Shown: positions 8,179 to 18,701, counted from the first letter of the stretch. The stretch is DNA of 64,000 bases from Longibaculum muris (GCF_004343035.1 NZ_SMCQ01000009.1:1-64000), one strand, 5' to 3'. Notes: a model not told the origin generated them from the letters alone. A program made the numbers and translations.

Positions 8179-8937
8179 ATGAAGAATTATCACACACATA
8201 CAAAACGTTGTTATCATGCGATTGATAATGAGGAAGATTATATTTTAGCAGCAATTAAATCAGGATATAGTGAATTAGGTTTTAGTGATCATACTCCTTG
8301 GCATTATGATTCTTCTTTTCATTCAACTATGCGTATGGAAGAAGATAAATTAGAAGGATATGTTAATACTTTATTAGGATTAAGAGAAAAATATAAAAAT
8401 CAGATTTCTATTAAGATTGGTTTGGAATGTGAATATTTTGAAAAATATATTCCTTGGTTAAAGAAAACATTAAAAAACTATCCCATTGATTATATTATTT
8501 TAGGCAACCATTTTGATGATACAGATGAAACAGGTATTTATTTTGGTCGACCATTGACTCAACAACAGTTAACGAAATATGTGGATAACTGTATAAAAGC
8601 TATTCACTCTGGTTTGTATAGCTATGTGGCACATCCAGATTTAGCATGTTATAAAACAGATGACCCATTCTATTATCAAGAAATGAAAAGATTATGTTTG
8701 GCTGCAAAGGAAGCCAATATGCCTTTAGAATTTAACTTGTTAGGATACTCAACAAATCGTCATTATCCTAATACAACATTCTTTAAAATTGCTAAAGAAG
8801 TGGGAAATAAAGTAATTATTGGAACGGATGCACATGAAAGTTCAGCTTTGTTAGATATGCAAACATATCAACAAGCTAAGGCCTTATTAGAACAAATGGG
8901 ACTTGAACTCACAGAAGAAATAAAATTTTTGAGATAG
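8179..8937 (+). CDS. PHP-domain histidinol-phosphatase family protein
   Basis: A 252-aa metal-dependent phosphoesterase of the HisJ/HisK PHP type. The metal-binding motifs occur in order: HTHT (4-7), GFSDHTP (about 34-40), the Glu of GLECEYF (about 82), YIILGNHF (about 106), VAHPDL (about 154) and GTDAHES (about 213). The family hydrolyses histidinol phosphate, but many members in genomes without a nearby his operon act on other small phosphates, and no his genes occur in this window. It is monocistronic between two terminators. The fold is certain; the exact substrate is inferred. Confidence 0.85.
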   Translation: MKNYHTHTKRCYHAIDNEEDYILAAIKSGYSELGFSDHTPWHYDSSFHSTMRMEEDKLEGYVNTLLGLREKYKNQISIKIGLECEYFEKYIPWLKKTLKNYPIDYIILGNHFDDTDETGIYFGRPLTQQQLTKYVDNCIKAIHSGLYSYVAHPDLACYKTDDPFYYQEMKRLCLAAKEANMPLEFNLLGYSTNRHYPNTTFFKIAKEVGNKVIIGTDAHESSALLDMQTYQQAKALLEQMGLELTEEIKFLR

Positions 8938-8960
8938 ATGTCGAAATGACATCTTTTTTC
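8936..8960 (+). terminator. Terminator
   Basis: Stem AGATGTC (8936-8942) / GACATCT (8948-8954), 5-nt loop, six T (8954-8959). Confidence 0.8.
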
Positions 8961-9004
8961 TCATTATAAAAGGTTATAAATATATAAAAAATTATACATA
9001 TTCA

Positions 9005-9121
9005 TGGTATAATAATTAAGCAAGATGACAATGAAGATATATGGAAATAGAAGCTGGTTACTGATATAAATGAAAAGAGATATTTTTGGGAATACAGAAA
9101 TCTGTAATTCTAGAAATATCT
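9005..9121 (+). promoter_or_regulatory. Promoter and structured leader of the AAA-ATPase pseudogene
   Basis: TGG-TATAAT (9005-9013) is an extended -10, giving a leader of about 190 nt before the ATG at 9206. The leader holds a two-tier hairpin: outer stem AGATATTT (9078-9085) with AAATATCT (9114-9121), and inner stem of GAAT and ACAG (9090-9097) with CTGT and ATTC (9102-9110), with a single A bulge. The rest of 8960-9205 shows no gene. The role of the hairpin is unknown. Confidence 0.5.
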
Positions 9122-9205
9122 TAAATTTAGATTTTAGAGGTAAACAATCATAACCAAAACAAAATAGCAATGATTAAATACTAAGTATAGAAAAGGTACA
9201 TCATC

Positions 9206-10841
9206 ATGAAAAAGATACCAGTAGGAATAGAAAACTTTAAGGAAATTATAGATGATCAATATTATTATATTGATAAGACAGAATTGATAAATGATGTTAT
9301 GAATGAAAAGCTTGTATTTTATACAAGACCAAGAAGATTTGGAAAAACATTAAATATGAGTATGCTTTATTATTTCTTTTCTCACAAGGAGAAAGATAAT
9401 GCTTATCTATTTGATGAATTAAATGTTTCTAAAGATAAAGAGACAATGTTACATCAGAATCAATATCCTGTTATATTTATGACTTTAAAAGATATGAAAA
9501 GAACTGATTATCATCAACAAATTGATAAATTTGCTTCTCTGATATCTGATATCACGAAAAAAATCCAGAGCTTTATACCAGTCCCTATATTGATGACGAT
9601 GATAAAAACATCCTAAAGATGTATAAAAATAGAACATGTTCAATGAATGATCTTCAAGATGCATTGTTGAAGTTATCACATTGTCTTTATATGCACTATC
9701 AACAAAAAGTGATTATTCTTATAGATGAATATGATGTTCCATTACAATCAGCCTATATAAATGGTTATTATGATGAAATGGTTGATTTCTTAAGAAATCA
9801 ACCATTTCATCAGCCTTGAAAACTAATGATGCACTAGAAAAAGGAGTTCTGACAGGATGTCTTAGAATATCTAAGGAAAGTATCTTTACAGGACTCAATA
9901 ATTTCAATGTTTATTCCATCATGGATGAACAATCAAGTACAAGATTTGGTTTTACTCAACAGGAAGTGAATGAATTATTAAATGAATATAATTTTCTTGA
10001 ACAAAAAGATGAAGTCAAGGAATGGTATGATGGTTATCGGTTCGGCAGTACAGAGATCTATAATCCATGGAGTGTCTTGAAATATGTTTTAAAAGCTATC
10101 CAGTCAAAACCAGAACCAGAATCATTCTGGGCGAATACGAGCAGTAATGAACTGGTTGTCAGCTATATAGAAAATGCAAATTATAATATATATCAGGAAT
10201 TTCTTGCTTTGATGCAAGGTCAATCACTAATTAAGCGTTTGAAGCTTGATTTAACCTATCAGGAGATGGATAATCAGGATAATGTCTATAGCTTTCTATT
10301 ATTGACAGGTTATTTGAAAGTCATCAGGGAAATCGATATGAATACCTATGAATTGGTTATTCCTAATAAAGAAGTTTACGAAATATATAATAATTTATTC
10401 ATGGATTATTTCAAGACCTATACCAATGAAAGAAAAGCAAGTTTTGTAAAAGCGTTGCTTGAAGAAAATGAAGAAGCAGCTGATAGTATATTGTCAGATA
10501 TATTGATGAAAACAATCAGCTACTATGATAATAATGAAGCCTTTTATCATGGATTATTGATGGGATTGTTGAGTGATTATATAGTAGAATCAAATAAAGA
10601 GATAGGGGAAGGTCGAGCAGATATTATCATTTATCCACATACCTTTAATGGAAAGGTTATCATCATTGAATGTAAGCATTCTTCAAGAATTGAGGAGATT
10701 GTTTCAGACAGTCGAAAAGGTGCGCAACAAATCAAAGATAGGAAGTATTTACAAGGAGTTCTATCTATTGGATATAAGGAAGCAATTGGATATGGAATAG
10801 CTTTTCATAAAAAAAGATGTAAAATAACAATGATAAAGTAA
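9206..10841 (+). pseudogene. AAA-ATPase_like / PD-(D/E)XK nuclease protein, broken by two frameshifts
   Basis: Three reading-frame pieces (9206-9616, about 9560-9817, about 9813-10841) together spell one protein of about 545 aa. The N-terminal AAA-ATPase_like region (PF09820 type) has IPVGIENFKEII, a Walker A-like YTRPRRFGKTLNMSM (about 39-53) and VIILIDEYDVPL. The C-terminal PD-(D/E)XK domain (PF08011, formerly DUF1703) keeps EGRADIIIYP and VIIIECKHS. Lesion 1 is a one-base loss in an A tract (A7 at 9557-9563), since eight A would restore TKKNPELYTSPYIDD. Lesion 2 is a net +2 change where 9771-9812 became a perfect palindrome. Frame arithmetic (start positions modulo 3 of 2, 1, 0) agrees with -1 then +2. 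This family occurs in many copies in gut Firmicutes and Bacteroidetes; its function is unproven. As read, no full-length product can be made. Confidence 0.88.
9771..9812. repeat. Perfect 42-bp palindrome inside the pseudogene
   Basis: The sequence from TGATGAAATGG at 9771 to CCATTTCATCA at 9812 is its own reverse complement, with the centre at TTAA (9790-9793) and no spacer. The left half encodes the expected DEMVDFLRN. The right half replaces the family sequence expected to encode VF before SALKTND and shifts the frame by +2. Confidence 0.97.
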
Positions 10842-10868
10842 GAGGCAATAGGACATATTGCTTCTTTG
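10842..10868 (+). terminator. Probable terminator after the pseudogene
   Basis: Stem GAGGCAATA (10842-10850) with TATTGCTTC (10856-10864), one G-U pair, 5-nt loop, short T tail. Overlaps the end of the broken gene. Confidence 0.6.
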
Positions 10869-10930
10869 TCTATTTAAAGAAAAAAATTATAAATTTTTTC
10901 TTTCATGATTACAGAATGTAGACATAATTG

Positions 10931-10939
10931 TGGTATAAT
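10931..10939 (+). promoter_or_regulatory. Extended -10 promoter of the 10.9-14.8 kb operon
   Basis: TGG-TATAAT at 10931-10939, 23 bp before the first ATG. It has the same TGGTATAAT sequence as the promoter of the upstream AAA-ATPase pseudogene. Confidence 0.7.
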
Positions 10940-10962
10940 GATTAACAAGGAGTGAGAATAAT

Positions 10963-11208
10963 ATGGAACATGTAACTGATATAGATAAAAAAGTGTATTT
11001 AGAGGATTGTAAAGAAATTGTTAAAACAACAATTGCTTTAGAAAATATAGTTTTAACTGATCATGAATTAACAATCTTAACAGAAGAAATTATGGATACA
11101 TCATTAATGATGGGTGGAGACTATTCTAAAGAAAATATACGAAATATTGCTGTACAATATGTAAGAAGTAATTTTTTACCACGTTTTAAAGCTGCACACC
11201 AAGACTAA
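10963..11208 (+). CDS. Hypothetical protein (81 aa)
   Basis: I do not recognise this protein. It is small, acidic and predicted mostly helical (KKVYLEDCKEIVKTTIALENIVLTD stretch broken by LTDHELTILTEEI), with no signal peptide or membrane segment. A good AAGGAGTGAG site precedes the ATG. It is followed 13 bp later by a 405-aa unknown protein, so the two are probably co-transcribed from the 10931 promoter. Its position at the head of an operon that also holds a pseudo-hydrolase and a GH1 enzyme gives no clear functional hint. Confidence 0.75.
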   Translation: MEHVTDIDKKVYLEDCKEIVKTTIALENIVLTDHELTILTEEIMDTSLMMGGDYSKENIRNIAVQYVRSNFLPRFKAAHQD

Positions 11209-11221
11209 AGGAGGTGGATAT

Positions 11222-12435
11222 ATGGGATTTGATATTAATATCATGAAGGATTTCATAGATCAAAATCAATCACAGTATGTTGGAAAATATCGTTATCATA
11301 GTGGATATCGTACAGAAGAAAAAGCGTTTAAAGTTCATTATTATATGTTAGATCAGAACTTTAGACAAATTGATATTTATGTAGAAATACAATGTAAAGA
11401 CTGTATAACATATACGTTCTCTGAAGATTTACATGAACAAGAGAAAATATATATTGTTAAAGATGCATTGCAAAGAATTATTAATAAGACAGGATATAAA
11501 AGTACTTTACATTATACTCTATATGAAAGTTTTATTAAAACAATATCACATGAAACAACAGTTATTGAACCAATAGATTTTTGTGATTTATTAAATTATA
11601 TGAAATATCATCATGGGATTAATCAAAAAACAATGGATGAATATTACAAAATCTTTATTCCTTGTTTAGAGATTCATTTAAAAAATAAGAATTATAAGAA
11701 ATTTATGGATTCAATTAATTTATTATTTAAAAATGTTTTATATCAGTATGAATGGGATGGAACAAATTCTAAATATTTAGATACTGAATACCAATTTCAT
11801 TTATATTATATAAGACAAATCATACGTATTGTTTATGAACATTTAGATAAGTTTTATAAATATGCATCGGATGAATTATTTGAAGCTATTCAAACTCTAT
11901 GTTTAAATGCCAGATTTTCATTTGCAATTATGACAGATTTTGGATCAATGGTATTGTCACGATATCTTGTAACTAATGCAATGATTAATTCATTAAAAGA
12001 AAAACTTGTTTTAAATGATAAAGATGAAGAAAAAGAAGATGCTAATCTTGTTTTCTCATATATCTATTACATTTTTCATAATGATTATGAACAATATTAT
12101 GCAGTTGTTTTAAAAGTATTACGTGGTGTTATCAATAATATGTTAACATTCGCAAATCACGATTTAGATTTAGCTTTAGGAAATTCATTGGTTAAAAGTG
12201 AAGGTTATCAAGTTATTATAGATTTATTTCATGAAGATTATAATACATTTATATTTACTTGTTTCCCAATTCAGACTTTTCCACTTGAGATGCGACCTAA
12301 AGTGAGAGATGAACTTGTGACTGCTATTCAGTTTTTTGCGGCTAGAATGGAAAATGAAAAATATCGTTTAAGTTCTTTTGAACAGGTTATGAACATAAAT
12401 AGATTACTAACAGATAATTTTAAGGAGTGGTATAA

Positions 12436-12439
<4 letters not shown>
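11222..12439 (+). CDS. Hypothetical cytosolic protein (405 aa)
   Basis: Not recognised. The protein is rich in Tyr, Phe, Lys and Asp, has no signal peptide or membrane helix, and looks largely alpha-helical after residue 110. The first 110 residues appear beta-rich (KYRYHSGYRTEEKAFKVHYYM). A strong AAGGAGGTGG site precedes the ATG. Its last codons overlap the next gene in an ATGA junction (12436-12439), so translation is coupled to the alpha/beta-hydrolase-like protein. That coupling suggests the two act together. Confidence 0.8.
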
Positions 12440-14799
<2,360 letters not shown>

Positions 14800-14801
<2 letters not shown>

Positions 14802-14826
14802 GTGTAGCAAATGCTATACCTTTTTT
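14800..14826 (+). terminator. Terminator after the GH1 gene
   Basis: Stem AGGTGTAGC (14800-14808) / GCTATACCT (14813-14821) with one G-U pair, AAAT loop, and T6 at 14821-14826. Confidence 0.85.
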
Positions 14827-14868
14827 ATATGTAATAATGATGAAATTATCTGTTGAGATTTTAAGATT

Positions 14869-14898
14869 AAAAAAACCATAGTTCTTTGACTATGGTTT
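14869..14898 (-). terminator. Terminator of the ROK-HAD-acetyltransferase operon
   Basis: Stem AAACCATAG (14873-14881) / CTATGGTTT (14890-14898) with an 8-nt loop. The A run at 14869-14875 gives the T tail on the minus strand. It overlaps the acetyltransferase stop. Confidence 0.85.
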
Positions 14899-15487
14899 AA
14901 CGCATTCTTTTGTTTTCTCTTACGACACGACAAGGATTTCCATATGCAATAGTGTTATCAGGAATATCTTTTGTCACAACACTCCCAGCACCAATCACAA
15001 CATTATCACCAATTGTGACACCAGGCATAATAATGGCTCCTCCACCAATCCAGACATGATTGCCAATCGTTACAGGAGCAGTTTCAGTCTTACAAAAATT
15101 GAAATCTGAATCAGCACTATCACCAAATCTATCAAGATAATGTGTGGGATGAAAAGCAGTATAAATTTGAACTCCTGGAGCAATTAAAGCATAATCACCA
15201 ATAGTAATTTTATTATCATCTAAAAAAGTACAATTCATATTAACCTCACAATTATTACCAAAGAAAATATTACATCCATAATCAACATAGAATGGTGGAG
15301 TAATCCAAAGATTATCGCCCATACCACCAAGTAATTGTTTGAGAATTTCTTTTTTTCCTTGAGCATCATGAGAATCTAATAAATTATATTTTCGTGCTAA
15401 ATCTTTTCCCAAATGCCATAATTCTAATAATTCAGGATCTCCACAATCATATAATTCACCAGCTAGCATTTTTTCTTTTTCTGTCAT
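14897..15487 (-). CDS. Sugar O-acetyltransferase (maltose/galactoside acetyltransferase family)
   Basis: A 196-aa acetyl-CoA-dependent enzyme with an N-terminal Mac helix region (EKEKMLAGELYDCGDPEL) and left-handed beta-helix hexapeptide repeats (about 60-185). The catalytic His lies in TAFHPTHY (about 115), and the C-terminal repeats read NHVWIGGGAIIMPGVTIGDN and VIGAGSVVTKDIP. Family members acetylate free sugars, probably for detoxification or overflow. It is the last gene of a four-gene minus-strand operon and overlaps the upstream HAD gene by 4 bp. A second member of this family lies at 48875. Confidence 0.92.
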   Translation of the reverse strand: MTEKEKMLAGELYDCGDPELLELWHLGKDLARKYNLLDSHDAQGKKEILKQLLGGMGDNLWITPPFYVDYGCNIFFGNNCEVNMNCTFLDDNKITIGDYALIAPGVQIYTAFHPTHYLDRFGDSADSDFNFCKTETAPVTIGNHVWIGGGAIIMPGVTIGDNVVIGAGSVVTKDIPDNTIAYGNPCRVVRENKRMR

Positions 15488-16302
15488 TTTTCTTCTCCTA
15501 AAATAAATTTTTCAATATATTCAGCAACCCCATCATTTTGATTATCTAGAGTTATTGCTTTTGCATATGATTTGGTTAAAGGACTGGCATTTTCCATTGC
15601 AATACCAATTCCAACATCATGTATCATGTCTGCATCATTATCGGCATCACCAAAAGCACATATATTTTCTATTTCAATCTGATGCCAAGTACATAGCATA
15701 TTGATGCCATGACTTTTAGAAAGTTTAGGATGCATATATTCATATTCAATTTTACCAGCTTGTAAAGATTTAACCGCAGGATGTGAAAACAATTGTCCAT
15801 GTTTGACAATGGTAGGCATATCTTTAGGATCACAAATGACAATCAATTTACTTTGTTGATGCTTGAGCAGTTCTTCAAAATCAACAACTTGATAAGGAAT
15901 ATCATCACTTTTTGCAAGCCTTTGAGCAAGATAATCATCTTTTAATACAGCTAAATAGTTTTCATCATAAATTCCAAAATTAACAGGCATATCATGAAAA
16001 TGTTTGATAATATCTTTAATAATATCACCATCAATCTGAAAATATCTTTCTTCTTTTTGTAATCTATAATCCTTAATATGTCCACCATTTAATCCAATGA
16101 TAAAATCTACCATTCCATCCATCTGCCATTTTGGAATAAGATTTTCTACTGAACAAATAGGTCTTCCTGTTGCAAAACCAAATAAAATACCACTTTCTTT
16201 TAATTTCTTAATCGCTTGAATATTTCTTTGACTGACAATTTCCTCATTGTTTAAAAAAGTTCCATCTAAATCAGTAATAACCATTTTTATTTTATTCATC
16301 AT
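15484..16302 (-). CDS. Cof-type HAD phosphatase
   Basis: A 272-aa HAD-superfamily hydrolase of the Cof/IIB class, which dephosphorylates small sugar phosphates. Motif I is DLDGTFL (about 10-16), motif II is FATGRP (about 47), the lysine is in HPKLSKSHG (about 195), and the final motif is AFGDADNDADMI (about 215). Overlaps of 4 bp with the acetyltransferase and 11 bp with the second HAD gene indicate coupled translation in the ROK operon. An operon of ROK regulator, two phosphatases and a sugar acetyltransferase suggests sugar-phosphate stress relief; the substrate is not visible. Confidence 0.92.
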   Translation of the reverse strand: MMNKIKMVITDLDGTFLNNEEIVSQRNIQAIKKLKESGILFGFATGRPICSVENLIPKWQMDGMVDFIIGLNGGHIKDYRLQKEERYFQIDGDIIKDIIKHFHDMPVNFGIYDENYLAVLKDDYLAQRLAKSDDIPYQVVDFEELLKHQQSKLIVICDPKDMPTIVKHGQLFSHPAVKSLQAGKIEYEYMHPKLSKSHGINMLCTWHQIEIENICAFGDADNDADMIHDVGIGIAMENASPLTKSYAKAITLDNQNDGVAEYIEKFILGEEK

Positions 16303-16933
16303 TCTTCTCCAACAATTTCAATAAATCTAAAGGACTTTCAAAAACAAGATCAGGATGATCTATCCCTTCACTTGAAACACTTCCCCATTTAGCATAACCA
16401 AAATCCATACCAGCATTGCGTGAAGCTTGATAATCTGATAAAGCATCACCAATATAAATAGCCTCACTGACTTCAATATTTAATCTTTTTATACATTCTA
16501 ATAAAGGTTCAGGATTTGGTTTGTGTTTTGTTGTATCATCAGCCAAAATAGCAACATCCATAAATTTATCTAATCCTTTATCAACAAAATCAATTTCATA
16601 TTGTTTAGCAGTTTTAGCTGAAACAACTGCCTGAATAATATGATTATCCTGAAAAGCCTTAAACACTTCCATGAATCCATCATAAAGAGTAGCTCCTTCT
16701 TCATATTCATTTACATATTTAACCCATCTTGCATAAGTCTTTTCTTGATCTTTAACACCAAGTTCTTGCATAACTTTCATCCCTGGATAAGCAGCAAACT
16801 TTAAGACTTGTTCAAAAGTCCATTCTTCTCCAGTTTCTTCTTTAATAATTTGAATTAAGGGATACATATTCATATTTAAAGTATTTAAGACTGTTCCATC
16901 AATATCATAAATAATTGCTTTGTATTTTTTCAT
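16292..16933 (-). CDS. HAD phosphatase, phosphoglycolate-phosphatase-like (class I)
   Basis: A 213-aa HAD hydrolase with an alpha-helical cap. Motif I is IYDIDGTVLNT (about 8-18), motif II is AVVSAKT (about 102), the conserved Lys is in HKPNPEP (about 138) and motif IV is IYIGDALSDYQASRNAG (about 160). This subfamily includes Gph and beta-phosphoglucomutase-like enzymes, so the name is general. The gene sits between the ROK regulator (4-bp overlap, 16930-16933) and a Cof-type phosphatase. Its use is probably tied to whatever sugar the ROK protein senses. Confidence 0.9.
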   Translation of the reverse strand: MKKYKAIIYDIDGTVLNTLNMNMYPLIQIIKEETGEEWTFEQVLKFAAYPGMKVMQELGVKDQEKTYARWVKYVNEYEEGATLYDGFMEVFKAFQDNHIIQAVVSAKTAKQYEIDFVDKGLDKFMDVAILADDTTKHKPNPEPLLECIKRLNIEVSEAIYIGDALSDYQASRNAGMDFGYAKWGSVSSEGIDHPDLVFESPLDLLKLLEKNDE

Positions 16934-17919
16934 TTTTCTTCTCCTTGAATTATTTTATTTAATAGACATTGAATGCCTATGTACTGTAAACCATCAAACA
17001 TGAGATTCATAAACTCTTGATGATAAATGATTTGATTTTCAATTTTTAATGGAAAAAGATGTAATAAGTAATCTTTTAAAGTTAAGGACTCTGTATTCCA
17101 TTGGTTGTCAATTGAAATGTGAATAAAAGCTGGATCATAAGTAGAAATAATAATCGTTAATAGAAAACGAAGTAATTCATTAAATTGTTCTTGATGACGA
17201 CATTCTCTGATGGCTAGATTTAGTGGCTTACCATTATAGGGAATTAAACCAATTTCACCAGATATACCATTTTGACCATTTAATAGTTCATTGTGAGCCA
17301 TATAAGAACCACCAATTCCCAGTTCATTAATATGTAAATAAAAAGATGGAGTAACTGGATGATTCAAATATTGTCCATAATGCATAGCCTTAACATCATT
17401 TTGTAAACAAACGGGAATATCAATAGAATCTTTCAATGTCTGAACCCAAGAATGTTTTTCTAATGAATTAAAATGGTCTGTGATGTAAGTAAGATCTTGT
17501 ACAATTCCTTCTACTGAAAGAACACAGCAATGAATAGAATATTGTTGAATAATGTGCTGTATTTGTTTAATCAGATCTACTTCAACTTGATAATCGATAT
17601 GAAAATGAGCTTGTTCTTGTTTATTGTAAATGATATGAACATGCGCAATATGATTTTGAATAAAGATACATAATAAATGAAACTTATCAGTATTTAATGC
17701 AAAGCGTGTTGGACATCTTCCACCGGTAGAAAAATCACAACCTATTTCGTGAATAATATTTTGTTTTTGTAAAGAACGTAACATATTTCTTATACTCGGT
17801 TGTGATAAATCAGTTTTTTCGATAAGTTCATTAATAGTTGCATTATCATTTAAATAAAGCTCATTTAAAATCATATAGAGATGATTTCTTTTCATATCTT
17901 GTAATTTACTATGATTCAT
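16930..17919 (-). CDS. ROK-family transcriptional regulator
   Basis: A 329-aa sugar-responsive repressor of the NagC/XylR type. The N-terminal winged helix (about 1-65: KTDLSQPSIRNMLRSL) is followed by an actin-like sugar-binding domain, with GISGEIGLIPYNG near residue 220. The usual zinc-binding CGxxGC motif is not seen; the region reads NLAIRECRHQEQF, so metal binding may be lost. The glucokinase-like catalytic Asp region is weak, as in regulators. ATG 17919 is chosen because GGAGGTG lies 5-6 nt upstream; an ATG at 17931 overlaps that site. It heads the HAD-HAD-acetyltransferase operon and faces a palindromic operator. Confidence 0.88.
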   Translation of the reverse strand: MNHSKLQDMKRNHLYMILNELYLNDNATINELIEKTDLSQPSIRNMLRSLQKQNIIHEIGCDFSTGGRCPTRFALNTDKFHLLCIFIQNHIAHVHIIYNKQEQAHFHIDYQVEVDLIKQIQHIIQQYSIHCCVLSVEGIVQDLTYITDHFNSLEKHSWVQTLKDSIDIPVCLQNDVKAMHYGQYLNHPVTPSFYLHINELGIGGSYMAHNELLNGQNGISGEIGLIPYNGKPLNLAIRECRHQEQFNELLRFLLTIIISTYDPAFIHISIDNQWNTESLTLKDYLLHLFPLKIENQIIYHQEFMNLMFDGLQYIGIQCLLNKIIQGEEK

Positions 17920-17930
17920 AAGCACCTCCA

Positions 17931-17957
17931 TACTTTTATTATACTGTAATAAAAGTA
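17931..17957. promoter_or_regulatory. 27-bp operator-like palindrome on the ROK operon promoter
   Basis: Arms TACTTTTATTA (17931-17941) and TAATAAAAGTA (17947-17957) are perfect 11-bp complements with a 5-bp spacer, covering the -10. This fits autoregulation by the ROK protein. Confidence 0.75.
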
Positions 17958-17965
17958 AAAGGCAA
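17938..17965 (-). promoter_or_regulatory. ROK operon promoter
   Basis: Minus-strand TTGCCT (complement of 17960-17965), 16-bp spacer, TATAAT (complement of 17938-17943). Confidence 0.7.
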
Positions 17966-18013
17966 TAAAAAAAGATATTATAATTTCATATTTTGAAAAT
18001 AATATAGTCTGTA

Positions 18014-18042
18014 TTGAATATAATAAAGTGTTGTGCTACAAT
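18014..18042 (+). promoter_or_regulatory. queT promoter
   Basis: TTGAAT (18014-18019), 17-bp spacer, TACAAT (18037-18042) with an extended TGC. The predicted start falls just before the preQ1 aptamer. Confidence 0.75.
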
Positions 18043-18052
18043 GTGCTGAAAA

Positions 18053-18086
18053 CTGGTTCGAGATAACCCCAGTATAAAAAACTAAG
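18053..18086 (+). ncRNA. preQ1-I riboswitch aptamer
   Basis: CTGGTTCG, a short loop, ACCCCAG and the A-rich tail TATAAAAAACTAAG match the preQ1 class I consensus. P1 pairs CTGG (18053-18056) with CCAG (18069-18072), and the tail closes the pseudoknot. It senses 7-aminomethyl-7-deazaguanine and lies upstream of queT, the usual context. A terminator hairpin follows, so control is probably by premature termination when ligand is present. Confidence 0.93.
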
Positions 18087-18095
18087 AATGTGAAT

Positions 18096-18119
18096 GATGG
18101 TGATGAAACCATCTTTTTT
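18096..18119 (+). terminator. Riboswitch-controlled terminator
   Basis: Stem GATGGT (18096-18101) / ACCATC (18108-18113), 6-nt loop, six T (18114-18119), 10 nt after the aptamer tail. Confidence 0.85.
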
Positions 18120-18128
18120 CGCGTTTGA

Positions 18129-18149
18129 CTTCTCACTGTTCTTGAGAAG
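18129..18149 (+). other. Hairpin abutting the queT ribosome-binding site
   Basis: CTTCTCA (18129-18135) pairs perfectly with TGAGAAG (18143-18149) across a 7-nt loop. The 3' arm shares its last bases with the AAGGAGGAGG site (18148-18156), so it could tune translation of the readthrough transcript. Confidence 0.55.
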
Positions 18150-18161
18150 GAGGAGGACAAT

Positions 18162-18644
18162 ATGAATAAAAAACGAGATGTTAAAGTTGTTGCAATAAAT
18201 GCCATGATTGCATGTGTTTATGCTGTATTGACAATATTATGCTCTGGTCTTTCTTATGGGGCCATTCAATTAAGGTTTTCTGAAATCTTTATTTTTCTTG
18301 CTTTTTACAATAAGAAATATATCCCAGGCTTAATTATTGGATGCTTTTTAGCCAATATTCCTTCCCCATTAGGCTTCGCTGATATTATCTTTGGAACACT
18401 CGCAACAACACTTGCTACAATTGTGATGTATAAAGTTTCTAATCTTTATATTGGAGCGATTGCTGGTGCTGTTATTAATGGTATTATTGTTGGAGGAGAA
18501 TTGTATTTTATTTTGCATTTACCATTCTTTATGAATATGTTTTATGTGTTTGTAGGGGAGTTTATTGTTTTGTTAGTAGGATGTTTTCTATTTAAAGAAA
18601 TACAAAAGCATGATGATTTTATGCAAAAATATTTATTGTCGTAA
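18162..18644 (+). CDS. queT: QueT-family queuosine-precursor transporter (ECF S component)
   Basis: A 160-aa integral membrane protein with about five helices. It has the QueT hallmark GAIQLRFSEIFIFLAFYN (about 42-59) and the PSPLGFADIIFGT segment (about 68-80). It imports preQ1/queuine precursors, with the ECF energising module encoded elsewhere. The upstream preQ1-I riboswitch confirms the assignment. A very strong GGAGGAGG precedes the ATG. A c-di-GMP gene follows closely but appears to have its own -10. Confidence 0.95.
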   Translation: MNKKRDVKVVAINAMIACVYAVLTILCSGLSYGAIQLRFSEIFIFLAFYNKKYIPGLIIGCFLANIPSPLGFADIIFGTLATTLATIVMYKVSNLYIGAIAGAVINGIIVGGELYFILHLPFFMNMFYVFVGEFIVLLVGCFLFKEIQKHDDFMQKYLLS

Positions 18645-18701
18645 AAAATGCTTTTAAACTTAATACAAAATAAGTATAATAAAATCAGCGAGGGACCTAA
18701 A

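Noticed and set aside
8179-8937. Evidence for a histidine operon
   Set aside because: Only one PHP phosphatase; no other his gene in the window, so the hisJ symbol was not assigned.
8964-9170. 68-codon minus-strand frame before the AAA-ATPase pseudogene
   Set aside because: AT-rich leader read backwards; no ribosome site, and it conflicts with the promoter and hairpin on the plus strand.
9719-9907. Minus-strand 62-codon frame across the palindrome
   Set aside because: It exists only because the palindrome mirrors the coding strand; its MVDFLRN segment is the reversed copy of the plus-strand gene.
9206-10841. Three separate small genes
   Set aside because: The pieces are collinear parts of one known family and are joined by a one-base and a two-base shift; the second and third lack ribosome sites.
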